From Falsirhodobacter algicola (lineage in GTDB: Bacteria; Pseudomonadota; Alphaproteobacteria; Rhodobacterales; Rhodobacteraceae), in contig NZ_CP047289.1 in NCBI RefSeq assembly GCF_018279165.1, positions 744,001 through 808,000 on the forward strand: 64,000 bases of DNA, given 5' to 3'. The stretch's first letter is position 1; the number at the start of each line of letters is the position of its first letter. Below are positions 1 through 9,577 of this stretch, one piece after another. The notes beneath the pieces are model-generated. The model did no database searches and was not told the DNA's origin. It was given only the letters and a program-made list of their open reading frames with translations. A program made the position numbers and the translations under genes.

Positions 1-189
1 GAAGCGGGCGAACCAGAGCGCCTCTTCGGCGGCGCGGGGATCGGACTGGGCGCGGATCGCCAGTTCCCCCGGCACGCCTAGCACGCGCCGCGTCACCACC
101 GACCAGAAGAACCACAGCGCGATCCAGTACCACAGCACGGAGAACGACCGTAGGCTGATCAGCGAAAGAAAGAGGTCATACCATTGCAC
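1..189 (-). CDS. Partial small membrane protein, hemB-adjacent rhodobacteral family
   Basis: The reading frame enters from a GTG at 189 and runs off the left edge, so only the N-terminal 63 residues are present. They are hydrophobic and aromatic-rich (VQWYDLF..., RSFSVLWYWIALWFFW, VLGVP), giving at least one membrane span at about residues 8-30, followed by a polar stretch. The pattern RSFS-LWYWIAL...VLGVP recalls a conserved rhodobacteral membrane protein that is often annotated as a component of the SufBCD complex and lies next to hemB; that name comes from memory of annotations, not from a demonstrated function. Divergent from hemB across about 125 bases. No ATG exists in this frame; GTG is the first plausible start. 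Confidence 0.5.
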   Translation of the reverse strand, partial: MQWYDLFLSLISLRSFSVLWYWIALWFFWSVVTRRVLGVPGELAIRAQSDPRAAEEALWFARF

Positions 190-263
190 GCTGCCGCGGT
201 CTCCGTCCGTTTCGCCTCTACCTACCCTTGAGACAGGGGCATTTCCATGGCAGGACGCAATAA

Positions 264-1319
<1,056 letters not shown>

Positions 1320-1383
1320 TCGGCGTGACAGATGCCGGGCGATGCGCTAGGCTTCGCCCGGGACAGATGAACGAGGGAACGAC

Positions 1384-1932
1384 ATGCTGAACCGGCGCAA
1401 TTTCCTGGCCGCCTCCGGGGTCACGCTGGCGCTTGGCGCCTGCGCCAATGGCGTGAACAGCAGTGGCGGCGCGATGATCGACGCGCGCGTGGATGTGGCG
1501 CGGGACTATCTGTTCCAGCAATATCCCGGCACGCGAGATCTGGCGGATCGGTCGGCGGGCGTGCTGTTCATGCCGCTCATCACCGAGGCCGGGCTTGGCA
1601 TCGGCGGCGCCTATGGGCGCGGCGCGCTGCGGATCAACGGCGCGACGGTGGATTACTATTCGGCCGCCAAGGCCACCGTGGGCTTCCAGATCGGGGCGCA
1701 GCAATACGCCCATGCGCTGTTCTTCATGACCCCGGCCTCGCTGGCGGAATTCCGCAGTTCTTCGGGGTGGGTCGCGGGGGCCGATCTGCGCTATGCCGTG
1801 CCCGAACAGGGCGGCAGCATCGGCAAGGACACGACCGAGATCAATCCCGTCATCGCGCTGGTCTATGGCCAGTCGGGCCTAATCGCCGGGGCCACGGTCG
1901 CGGGCACGAAATACACGCGCATCATTCCGTAA
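1384..1932 (+). CDS. SYLF/YSC84-domain lipoprotein
   Basis: 182-residue exported protein of the SYLF (Ysc84/BPSL1445) lipid-binding family. The N terminus carries an RRNFL twin-arginine-like start, a hydrophobic core and a lipobox ending in LALGAC (Cys20), so it is probably exported, perhaps by Tat, and lipid-anchored in the envelope. The remainder shows the glycine-rich beta pattern of the family, with GIGGAYGRGAL near residue 75 and IALVYGQSGLIAGATVAGTKYT at the C terminus (quoted here in part as a family-typical ending). SYLF proteins bind phosphoinositides in eukaryotes; the bacterial role is not established. It follows hemB by 64 bases and precedes the penicillin acylase gene. Confidence 0.8.
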   Translation: MLNRRNFLAASGVTLALGACANGVNSSGGAMIDARVDVARDYLFQQYPGTRDLADRSAGVLFMPLITEAGLGIGGAYGRGALRINGATVDYYSAAKATVGFQIGAQQYAHALFFMTPASLAEFRSSSGWVAGADLRYAVPEQGGSIGKDTTEINPVIALVYGQSGLIAGATVAGTKYTRIIP

Positions 1933-2008
1933 GTCGTGACCTGACGGTTCTGGACCTGCGGGGGGCGATGGGGTAGCACCCGATCATCCCGCAGGGCCGA
2001 GGCATTCG

Positions 2009-4468
2009 ATGATCCGCATATTTCGCTGGCTTCTCCGCATCTTCGGCGCACTCGTGTGTCTTGGGCTGATCGGTCTGGGGATCGGCTATTGGTTCCTTGC
2101 CCGCTCCCTTCCCGATTATTCCGAGGATTTCACGATCAGCGGTCTGTCGGCCCCGGTGGAGATCGTCCGCAACTCCAACGACGTGCCGCATATCTTCGGC
2201 AGTTCCGACGCGGACGTATTCCGCGCCTTGGGTTTCGCCCATGCGCAGGATCGGCTGTGGCAGATGACGGTGCTGCGCCGCACCGCCCAAGGCCGCCTGT
2301 CGGAGATTTTCGGCGAACGGACGCTGGCGACCGATGCGATGATGCGGCGGCTCGATCTGTATGGCATCGCCCAGCGGTCGGTTCAGGCGCAGGACGAACA
2401 GACGCAGGCGGCGCTGCGCGCCTATGCCGACGGGGTGAACGACTGGATCCGGCAGATCAACCTTGGCGCGCGCGGACGCGGCGCGCCGGAATTCTTCCTC
2501 TTCTCGAACGAGATCGCGGCATGGCAGCCCGCGGACAGCATCGCCATCCTGAAGCTGCTGGCCCTTCAGATGACCTCCAAGGCGCAGGACGAAGTGCTGC
2601 GCGCGCGCATGTCGCTGATCCTGTCGCCCGAACAGTTGCGCGACATCCTGCCCGATGATCCGCAGGCCCCGGTGATGGCGCTGCCGAAATATTCCGAACT
2701 CGCGCCCGGTGTCGTCCCCCAATACACGCCCATCCGCATGGCCGAGGATCCGCTGTCGCCCTTCCATGCGGCGCCCTTTGCCGGTGCGTCGAACGCATGG
2801 GCGGCGGCGCCCTCGCGCTCGGCGGCGGGTGGATCGCTCTTGGCGAACGATCCGCATCTTCCCTTCTCGGCCCCGACGATCTGGTATCTGGCGCGGCTGA
2901 CGCTTTCGACCGGCAGCGTGATCGGTGCGACGATCCCGGGGATGCCGCTGATCCTCTCGGGACGCTCGGACGGGTTGGGCTGGGGCCTGACGACCGCCTA
3001 TGTGGACGATCAGGACCTGCATATCGAAGAGTTGAGCGCCGATCATCCCGGCGAATACCGCACCCCCGACGGCTGGGCCCCCTTCCGCACCGAACGTTCG
3101 ATCATTCAGGTGAAGGACGCGGCCCCCGTCACGATCACCCTGCGCTGGACGGATAACGGCCCGGTCCTGCCGCCGTCGCAGTTCGATGCGGGCACCGTCA
3201 CGCCCCCTGGTCATGTGATGTCGCTGTCTTGGACCGGCCTGCAGGAGAACGACACCTCCATGACGGCCGCGATGGGCCTGATGCGCGCGCATGACAAGAC
3301 CGAGGCGATGGAGGCTGGCCGCCTCTATGTCGCGCCGGCGCAGAACCTGATGCTGGCCGATCAGGATGGGATCGCCCTGCAAACGGTCGGCGCGATCCCG
3401 GCGCGCGATGCCCGGATGCCGGCGCAAGGGCGGCTTCCCTCGCCCGGCTGGCAGCCCGAGAACCGCTGGCAGGGCATTCAGCCCTATGAGAACAATCCCC
3501 GTCAGGTCGATCCCCCGTCGGGCATGCTGGGCAACACCAACAACAAAACGGTGGATCGGCCCTTCCCCGATCATGTCAGCTTCGACTGGGGCGATACCGA
3601 ACGCATCCAGCGCTGGCTGTCGCTGATGGATGCGCGCGAGGTGCATACCCGCGAAAGCTTCATCGAGGCGCAGCAGGACACGGTCAGCACCACCATGCGC
3701 ACCATCCTGCCGCTGATCGGCGCCGATATGTGGTTCACCGGCGAGGCCGCGCCCGAAGGCACGCCCGAGCGCATGCGCCAGCGTGCGCTGGAACTGCTCG
3801 CTGCATGGAATGGCGACATGAACGAGCATATGCCCGAGCCTCTGATCGCGCAGGCGTGGCTTTCGGCGCTACAGGACCGGCTGATCCGGGATGAGTTGGG
3901 GCCGATGGCCGATCAGTTCGCCCATATCGAACCCGTCTTCCTCGAGCGGGTCTTCAGCGACACGGACGGCGCCGCCGCATGGTGCGATGTCGTACAGTCC
4001 GCCGAAAAGGAGACCTGCACCGACATGGCGCGCGAGTCGCTGGACGATGCGCTGCTGTGGCTGTCCGAGCATTACGGCCGCAACATCGAAAGCTGGCGCT
4101 GGGGCGATGCCCATCAGGCCACGCATGACGATCCGGTTCTGGGGAACCTGCCGGTGCTGCGGTATCTGGTGAACATCCGCCAATCCACCTCGGGCGGGGA
4201 TGACACGCTGAACCGCGGATTGACCAAGGCGCGCGGCCCGGACCCGTTCCTGAACGTCCACGGGGCCGGCTATCGCGGCGTCTACGATTTCGCCGATCCC
4301 GACAGCTCGGTCTTCGTCACGGCGACGGGCCAATCGGGGCACCCGCTGTCGCGTTTCTACGACGATCTGGGGGGCCTGTGGCGGCGAGGCGAATATGTGC
4401 CCATGTCGCTCGATCCCGAATTGGCGCGGGCGGCGGCGGTCGGCATCACGCACCTGACGCCGCCCTAA
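2009..4468 (+). CDS. Penicillin acylase family protein (Ntn hydrolase, membrane-anchored)
   Basis: 819-residue N-terminal-nucleophile amidase precursor of the penicillin G acylase / acyl-homoserine-lactone acylase superfamily. Residues 8-31 form one hydrophobic segment, a signal anchor or uncleaved signal peptide. The alpha-chain region (about 40-230) precedes the autocatalytic processing site GA-Ser261-NAW; Ser261 would become the beta-chain nucleophile after maturation. Family features downstream are NDPHLPF, PGMP..SGRSDGLGWGLT and MLGNTNNKT. The protein is expected to be processed to two chains in the periplasm. Substrate cannot be read from sequence: beta-lactams, N-acyl amino acids or acyl-homoserine lactones are all possible. 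Its stop codon lies in the loop of a hairpin shared with the convergent glycosyltransferase gene. Confidence 0.92.
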   Translation: MIRIFRWLLRIFGALVCLGLIGLGIGYWFLARSLPDYSEDFTISGLSAPVEIVRNSNDVPHIFGSSDADVFRALGFAHAQDRLWQMTVLRRTAQGRLSEIFGERTLATDAMMRRLDLYGIAQRSVQAQDEQTQAALRAYADGVNDWIRQINLGARGRGAPEFFLFSNEIAAWQPADSIAILKLLALQMTSKAQDEVLRARMSLILSPEQLRDILPDDPQAPVMALPKYSELAPGVVPQYTPIRMAEDPLSPFHAAPFAGASNAWAAAPSRSAAGGSLLANDPHLPFSAPTIWYLARLTLSTGSVIGATIPGMPLILSGRSDGLGWGLTTAYVDDQDLHIEELSADHPGEYRTPDGWAPFRTERSIIQVKDAAPVTITLRWTDNGPVLPPSQFDAGTVTPPGHVMSLSWTGLQENDTSMTAAMGLMRAHDKTEAMEAGRLYVAPAQNLMLADQDGIALQTVGAIPARDARMPAQGRLPSPGWQPENRWQGIQPYENNPRQVDPPSGMLGNTNNKTVDRPFPDHVSFDWGDTERIQRWLSLMDAREVHTRESFIEAQQDTVSTTMRTILPLIGADMWFTGEAAPEGTPERMRQRALELLAAWNGDMNEHMPEPLIAQAWLSALQDRLIRDELGPMADQFAHIEPVFLERVFSDTDGAAAWCDVVQSAEKETCTDMARESLDDALLWLSEHYGRNIESWRWGDAHQATHDDPVLGNLPVLRYLVNIRQSTSGGDDTLNRGLTKARGPDPFLNVHGAGYRGVYDFADPDSSVFVTATGQSGHPLSRFYDDLGGLWRRGEYVPMSLDPELARAAAVGITHLTPP

Positions 4469-4478
4469 GCGTCAGGTG
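4451..4478. terminator. Hairpin between convergent genes
   Basis: Perfect 10-base inverted repeat CACCTGACGC / GCGTCAGGTG around the 8-base loop CGCCCTAA. The loop holds the TAA of the penicillin acylase gene and the right arm holds the stop of the minus-strand glycosyltransferase gene. There is no U-run on either side, so it could be a bidirectional terminator or an RNA-end stabiliser. Confidence 0.5.
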
Positions 4479-5578
4479 AGGACCGGGATCCGCCGCAGCG
4501 TGTCCAGAAGCGCCGGAGGCAGGTCCGGCATTCCACTGTCGAAATCGCCCCGGCCCAGAAGGCTGAGATGCCGCGACAGGAGCTTGCGCTCCGGCGAGGT
4601 GATCTCGTCATAGAAGGCCCGCGCATCCTCCCGCTCCATCAACGCGGCGATCTTGGTGCGGTGATGCGTGACGGCCGCATCATGCGCCGCGCGGACGCCC
4701 GGAAGCGCGTCGAGCGTCTGACGCGCCGCGGCGGCCTTGTCGTCCATGCGCCGGATGGAGCGGCATTCCTCCATGTTGAAGTTCATGCGCGTCCAGTAGG
4801 ACAGCCCTTGGTCGCGATTGACATGGTTCACGCGCCCGCGATCCCGCTTCACGAGGAAGCTCTGCGACGACCGTACCGCATAATGGTTCAGCGTCACGAG
4901 CTTGTAGCCGTGATCGCGAATGCCGAACCGCCAGCCGGTTTCGAAGAATTCCGGCGGAACCAGGTTCCCGGACCCGTTCACCCAACGCAGAGGAGTGCCT
5001 TCGGCAGGGCCGAACGGACGGTGGATGCCCAGCTTGCCGAACACGCCCCCGCCCGCGGTCAGGCCGCGAAACAGCGTCTTCACCGCCCAAGCTTGCAGCG
5101 GTGAGGGGCAATAGATCGGGGCGCATTTGCTGAACTGATGCGTGATGGGCCGATCCTCATAGGCATCGACATCATCGTTGCCAAAGAGGCGCCACTGCAT
5201 CGAGATGGCATCCGCCCCGTCCGTCGCGTCGAACAGCGCGTCCAAGCTGCCATCGCCGACATGGATATCGACATATTCATCGACATCCGCCACCAGCACC
5301 CATTCCGCCTTTTGCACCAGCGGCAGACGGTTCGCGTATTTCAGCGCCCCCTTTTGCGGATTGGGGCTGCCCTTCATCCGCTCATAGGGATTGTCGAGCC
5401 GCGTCACGACACCTGCGGCGGCCAAGGCATCCAGCACCTCCACCGTGCCGTCATCGCAGTCATTGGTGAATACGAGGGCATGGTCGAAGCCGATTGCGAC
5501 ATGATGGGCCAGCCAATCGAGGATGAACGGCCCTTCGTTCTTCATGCAGGTGATAAGAAGGCGACGTGCTTCGGCCAT
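4472..5578 (-). CDS. GT2-type glycosyltransferase
   Basis: 368-residue glycosyltransferase of the GT2-like (GT-A) group found widely in Rhodobacteraceae. It begins with LLITCMKNEGPFILDW at residue 7, the nucleotide-sugar-binding first strand, and has a DxD metal/sugar motif D98-V-D100 (VADVDEY), then WVNGSG and LVKRDRGRVNH near residue 240. No signal peptide or membrane span is evident, so it probably acts on the cytoplasmic face. The start lies 4 bases after the stop of the upstream 1100-residue transferase, so the pair is translationally coupled. It closely resembles the middle module of that protein, which suggests duplication. Acceptor unknown; surface polysaccharide is the likely context. 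Confidence 0.88.
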   Translation of the reverse strand: MAEARRLLITCMKNEGPFILDWLAHHVAIGFDHALVFTNDCDDGTVEVLDALAAAGVVTRLDNPYERMKGSPNPQKGALKYANRLPLVQKAEWVLVADVDEYVDIHVGDGSLDALFDATDGADAISMQWRLFGNDDVDAYEDRPITHQFSKCAPIYCPSPLQAWAVKTLFRGLTAGGGVFGKLGIHRPFGPAEGTPLRWVNGSGNLVPPEFFETGWRFGIRDHGYKLVTLNHYAVRSSQSFLVKRDRGRVNHVNRDQGLSYWTRMNFNMEECRSIRRMDDKAAAARQTLDALPGVRAAHDAAVTHHRTKIAALMEREDARAFYDEITSPERKLLSRHLSLLGRGDFDSGMPDLPPALLDTLRRIPVLT

Positions 5579-5582
5579 GGGA

Positions 5583-8500
5583 TCACACAGCCTCCTGCAA
5601 GGTGGCTAGCAGCCGCCGACGTGTCCGCCTGATATTGCCGGCATTGCGTTTCTTCAGCGTATAATCGCAAACCTTGACGGCGAGGGTCAGGTGCCCGCGC
5701 TGCTCGGCCTCCATGAGGATGTCGTGCTGGAACCGGTCGAGATCCCTCCGCGCCCGCAGCATCTTGTAGAACCGCGCATCCGTCAGATCGCCGTCGAGTA
5801 TGGACGTGACGAGCGTCTTCATGATGCCCATGTTCACGAAAGCATTCGGCAACTGATGCCCGAAGAAGGGCATGCGCAGGTGCCGGATGGCCGGACCGTC
5901 GAGGCGGGTCACCTGCGCCACGTCGGGCGCGAAATAGGGATCGGAGATGACGACGACATCCGCCGCCTTGTCCAATGCCCCCGCCTCGGCAGCATCGCCG
6001 AACCGCCCATTCCAATCGAGCTTGCGCGTCCAGCCCCACCGGGTTTCATTGGGCAAGATGTCCCGGTCGAGCGTGGTCTGCGGCGCGATGGCCAGCACCC
6101 GCGCCCCCGGAACGCAGCGCGCATAGGTCAGCGCGCCGAAACCGCCCATCGAGGCACCGTAGAACAGAACCTCGTCGAACCGATCGAAGAAGCCCTGCTT
6201 CTGCAGGCTTTCGAAGGCATCATGCACGAAGTCCTGCCGATACCAGTTCGTGATCGTCGCCATCACCCCCAGCACCGAACAGCCAAGGGTTTCATGCAAG
6301 AACTTCATCCCCCAAGGTTCTCGCTGCACATCATCCCGAACGGTGGAGATATTGTCGAACGTGACCACGAGGCGCGTGCTGCCGGGAATGAACATCAGCG
6401 CATTTTCGGGCCCGCCCCAAAGGAACGCTCCCTCGGTCCGATCCACCCGAGCGCGCGCATCCGAGAAACGCGCATCTTCGACCTCTGCCGAGGCCGGCGG
6501 CTGCGGAGGCGCGGACAGGGGCAGCGGCTTGGAATGCTGATGCAGGGCCGCAGGTTGCGGAATGGGTTCCGGCGCCTTGGCAGCCACCGGCGCTGCAGGT
6601 TCCGGCTCGGGCGGCAGGATGCCATGGTCCCGCATGGCGACGAGCTCGGCCACTCGGGCCTCTTCCTCTTCCTCGCTCATCCGATTGGCTTCGGGCGACG
6701 GGATCGCGATGCCGACATCGTCCTCTTCGGTCTCATTCTCCTCATCGGTGGGGGAGAGATAGAGCGCGTCGGGATACGGAACCTCGGTGATGGAGTGGAA
6801 CAGCGCCTCGTATCCGGGATCGGCGCGCAGGGTCGCGATCTTCTGACGGTGCCACGCCACAGCCTCGGCGTGCAGCCGCGACAGCGTTTCATCGGCGAGC
6901 AGGCGGTCCAATTCGGCGTGCAGCATCGGAAGGCGATCCACCATACGATCGTCTTCTTCGGTGTTGTAGTTGCGTCGGACCCAGTAATCCATGCCCTGAT
7001 CTTGGTCGGTGTGGTTCACCCGGCCACGGTCGCGCTTCACGAGGAAGCTTTCGGCCGACCGGAGGACGTAATGGTTCAACGTCGCGAGCTGATAGCCCAC
7101 CGACCGCTTCGTCGAGCGCCAGGTGTTGTTCGTCAGCAGCATCTCCGGCATCGCGCGGCCCGATCCGTTGACCCAGCGGACCTTGTCCACCTCCGACTCG
7201 CTGCGGATGTTCAACGGGCGGTGCACCCCGATCTTAGTATAGGGGGCGCTGCTGTGGATCATGGTCTTGAACCCCCACCCAAGGCGGGGCTTCGGAATGT
7301 ATTCCGGCGCGCAGCGGATGAATTGTTCGATCACCGGGCGGTCCGGGTCGTAATTCCGAACGCCGCCATTGCCGAAGAACTTCCATGTGAAGGACATGAC
7401 GTTCGGATAATTCGCCGCCTTCAGCAGATCCTTGAACGTACCATCCCCGACATGAATATTCAGGAATTCGTCGACATCGATGGTCAGCACCCAATCCGCA
7501 TCGCGGATCACGGGCTGGTTCAGCGCATCCTTCAGCGCGACATGCTGCGGCTTCTGATCGCCCGACGGATCCCATGGATTGTCGAGGCGGGTCAGGATTC
7601 CCATCTCCTGCAGCCGATTCAGGATGTCGTTCGTGTTGTCCGCGCAGTCGTTGGTATAGACGAGGAAATCCGTAACCCCGATCGCGCGGTGATAGGCGAT
7701 CCATTCGAGGATGAACGGCCCTTCGTTCTTCATGGAGGTCAGGACCGCGATGCGCTCATTGCCCATCGGCGCGTCCGGCGGTGCCAGCGCGCCGAGCTTC
7801 GTCGCGGTACGCTCCTCGAGGGAGTCGATCGCCTCTTGATAGACCTCTCTCTGGCGGAGGCTGCCGGAGCGGGGCGCGTCATCCTTCACCGCAGGCGGCA
7901 CGATCACCGGACGGGGCGCAGGTGCGGGCGCCACCGGGGCGGGAATTTTCGCGGCGTCCGCTGGTACATTGACCGGATTGTGGATCAGGTCGCCGTAAAG
8001 TGCGGCCCGCTTGAGATTGGGAGTTTTCCCCAACTCGGCACGGGTGGGCGATCCGGGCGGCGGGCGGTCCGGCAGCGGCGCAAGGCGCGGGTCGATGTTG
8101 TGGCGCACGAGGGCCTGCCCGATGAAACTGTCGGGATGGGGGAAGCCTCGCTCCGCCGTCACGATCCGGCGGCTGACACGGCGGTTCCACAGGTGCACGC
8201 CATAGCAGCCTTCGGAAAAATCGTCCTGCGTCAGCGTGCCGGGGGTCAGCAGGTCGCGCCGATCCTTGAAGAGGATCGGATAGAAAGCCTCTTGGGGCAA
8301 GGTATGCTCCGCCTCACCCGTTTCCTTCAGGAAATGGGTCAGCGCCGCAGGTCCCCAGACACCCCATTTCAATTCGCTGACATGGACCGGCGTTCCGGCC
8401 TCCGCCGCCTCCACCAGACGCGCGCGCTCCTCCTCGTCCGCCCATGGCGGGATCGGATATTCGTCGCGGCAGAAGTTCAGAAGCTGCTTCAACGTCCGAG

Positions 8501-8885
8501 AGAACCTCGGCAAACCCAAAACGGCCCCGCAGATCAAATCGTTCGTCCGCTCCCACCCAAAGACGAACTGGCTGTCGAACGTCCAAGGGCGCATGCACAG
8601 CACATCCGCGTCGATCCAGATGACGTTCAGCATCTCCAGCAGCTTGTAGCGGAAGACGTCCGACACCAGCGCCGGCGAGCCGCTTTCCTTGTGCAGCACC
8701 ATCTGCGAGGACGGATAGATCGCCTCGGCGTCCAGCACCTCCACGCCGGGCGGGGCGTTCGCGACATCGCCATAGGTGTAAAGCAGCGTCCGGTGCCCAT
8801 GATCGACGAAGGACCGCAGGCAGACCTGTTCGAGATAGCTGATGTTCCCGCCAATCCATAGCGAAGCGACTGTCGGCAGACTCAT
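5583..8885 (-). CDS. Three-module protein: DxD transferase + GT2 transferase + alpha/beta-hydrolase-like domain
   Basis: 1100 residues in one uninterrupted frame. Module 1 (about 5-275) is a glycosyltransferase with a DXD sugar-binding motif: LWIGGNISYLEQ at the start and VIWI-D92-A-D94 in the middle, like capsule-type or GT32-like transferases. A Pro/Ala-rich linker follows. Module 2 (about 379-690) is GT2-like with TSMKNEGPFILEW (Met385), D470-V-D472, WVNGSG and LVKRDRGRVNH. An acidic then proline-rich linker (about 715-830) leads to module 3 (about 845-1060), an alpha/beta-hydrolase-like domain with YGAS912MGG, a candidate acid D982 (VISDPYF) and H1010 (FFGHQLP), in the canonical Ser-Asp-His order. 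Similar C-terminal domains in Rhodobacteraceae are sometimes misnamed PAPS reductase. Upstream of and coupled to the GT2 gene. Role inferred: building and trimming or acylating a surface glycan. Confidence 0.85.
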   Translation of the reverse strand: MSLPTVASLWIGGNISYLEQVCLRSFVDHGHRTLLYTYGDVANAPPGVEVLDAEAIYPSSQMVLHKESGSPALVSDVFRYKLLEMLNVIWIDADVLCMRPWTFDSQFVFGWERTNDLICGAVLGLPRFSRTLKQLLNFCRDEYPIPPWADEEERARLVEAAEAGTPVHVSELKWGVWGPAALTHFLKETGEAEHTLPQEAFYPILFKDRRDLLTPGTLTQDDFSEGCYGVHLWNRRVSRRIVTAERGFPHPDSFIGQALVRHNIDPRLAPLPDRPPPGSPTRAELGKTPNLKRAALYGDLIHNPVNVPADAAKIPAPVAPAPAPRPVIVPPAVKDDAPRSGSLRQREVYQEAIDSLEERTATKLGALAPPDAPMGNERIAVLTSMKNEGPFILEWIAYHRAIGVTDFLVYTNDCADNTNDILNRLQEMGILTRLDNPWDPSGDQKPQHVALKDALNQPVIRDADWVLTIDVDEFLNIHVGDGTFKDLLKAANYPNVMSFTWKFFGNGGVRNYDPDRPVIEQFIRCAPEYIPKPRLGWGFKTMIHSSAPYTKIGVHRPLNIRSESEVDKVRWVNGSGRAMPEMLLTNNTWRSTKRSVGYQLATLNHYVLRSAESFLVKRDRGRVNHTDQDQGMDYWVRRNYNTEEDDRMVDRLPMLHAELDRLLADETLSRLHAEAVAWHRQKIATLRADPGYEALFHSITEVPYPDALYLSPTDEENETEEDDVGIAIPSPEANRMSEEEEEARVAELVAMRDHGILPPEPEPAAPVAAKAPEPIPQPAALHQHSKPLPLSAPPQPPASAEVEDARFSDARARVDRTEGAFLWGGPENALMFIPGSTRLVVTFDNISTVRDDVQREPWGMKFLHETLGCSVLGVMATITNWYRQDFVHDAFESLQKQGFFDRFDEVLFYGASMGGFGALTYARCVPGARVLAIAPQTTLDRDILPNETRWGWTRKLDWNGRFGDAAEAGALDKAADVVVISDPYFAPDVAQVTRLDGPAIRHLRMPFFGHQLPNAFVNMGIMKTLVTSILDGDLTDARFYKMLRARRDLDRFQHDILMEAEQRGHLTLAVKVCDYTLKKRNAGNIRRTRRRLLATLQEAV

Positions 8886-9009
8886 GGGCGGAACCTCGGT
8901 TGGATAAGCGGGATGTCAGGGTGACGGGGATGCGGACTGGTCATGTGCAAACGACGATTCCCCTTCGCGCCGAACATGTCAGCGGATGCTTCGGCGATAC
9001 CACGATGCG

Positions 9010-9029
9010 GCATCACGCGCCTGTGATGC
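9010..9029. repeat. Short inverted repeat in the 8886-9097 gap
   Basis: GCATCAC / GTGATGC, 7-base arms with a 6-base loop, in the 212-base gap between the end of folA and the start of the three-module glycosyltransferase gene (both minus strand). It could be an operator for the transferase gene or a folA 3' hairpin. No U-run follows. Nothing else recognisable was found in this gap. Confidence 0.35.
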
Positions 9030-9097
9030 GGCGCAAAATCAGTCTAGTCCGCCGCAGGCTCGTTTTTCAAGGCAACTTTGCCGCCGCGATGCCGCAG

Positions 9098-9577
9098 TCA
9101 GCGGCGCAGATATTCGTGCAGGATGCAGCGCGGGGCCGCAGTGCGCAGGGTGAGGCGCAAAATCTCGGTCCAATCCGCAGGATCGAATTTAGGGAAGAAC
9201 GCATCCGCCTCCGGAAGGTCGAGGTCGACCTCGGTCAGCAGCAGGCGATCGGCCATGGGCAACAGCGCCTCGTAGATGCCGCTGCCGCCTGCCCCGTAGA
9301 TGCGCGCATGCCCCGCCGCACGGGCAAGGGCCACTGCATCCTCGACCGAGGCGGCGACGGTCGCCTCCCCCTCCAGCGCCTGCGAGGTGACGACGATGTT
9401 CATCCGGCGCGGCAGGGGCTTCTTCGGAAGGCTCTCCCATGTCACGCGGCCCATGATCAGCGCGCCGCCCAAGGTTTCCCGCGCGAAGAAGGCCATATCC
9501 TCGGGCGCGTCCCACGGGATCGAGCCGTCTTTGCCGATGGCTCCGTTCTGGGTGCGGGCGGCGATCAGGGTCAACAT
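9098..9577 (-). CDS. folA: Dihydrofolate reductase
   Basis: 159-residue NADPH-dependent reductase that regenerates tetrahydrofolate from the dihydrofolate produced by thymidylate synthase. Family motifs: IAARTQNGAIGKDGSIPW at the N terminus, with Trp-Asp giving the catalytic acid region; then ALIMGRVTWESLP, and GAGGSGIYEALLP in the cofactor-binding half. Length is typical. Its ATG overlaps the TGA of thyA (TGATG), so the two folate-cycle genes are translationally coupled, as their linked chemistry predicts. Confidence 0.96.
   Translation of the reverse strand: MLTLIAARTQNGAIGKDGSIPWDAPEDMAFFARETLGGALIMGRVTWESLPKKPLPRRMNIVVTSQALEGEATVAASVEDAVALARAAGHARIYGAGGSGIYEALLPMADRLLLTEVDLDLPEADAFFPKFDPADWTEILRLTLRTAAPRCILHEYLRR

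Noticed and set aside
5691-8861. Plus-strand open frame of 1056 codons opposite the three-module glycosyltransferase
   Set aside because: Mirror of the real gene, Arg/His-rich with no motif; the minus frame has transferase and hydrolase motifs.
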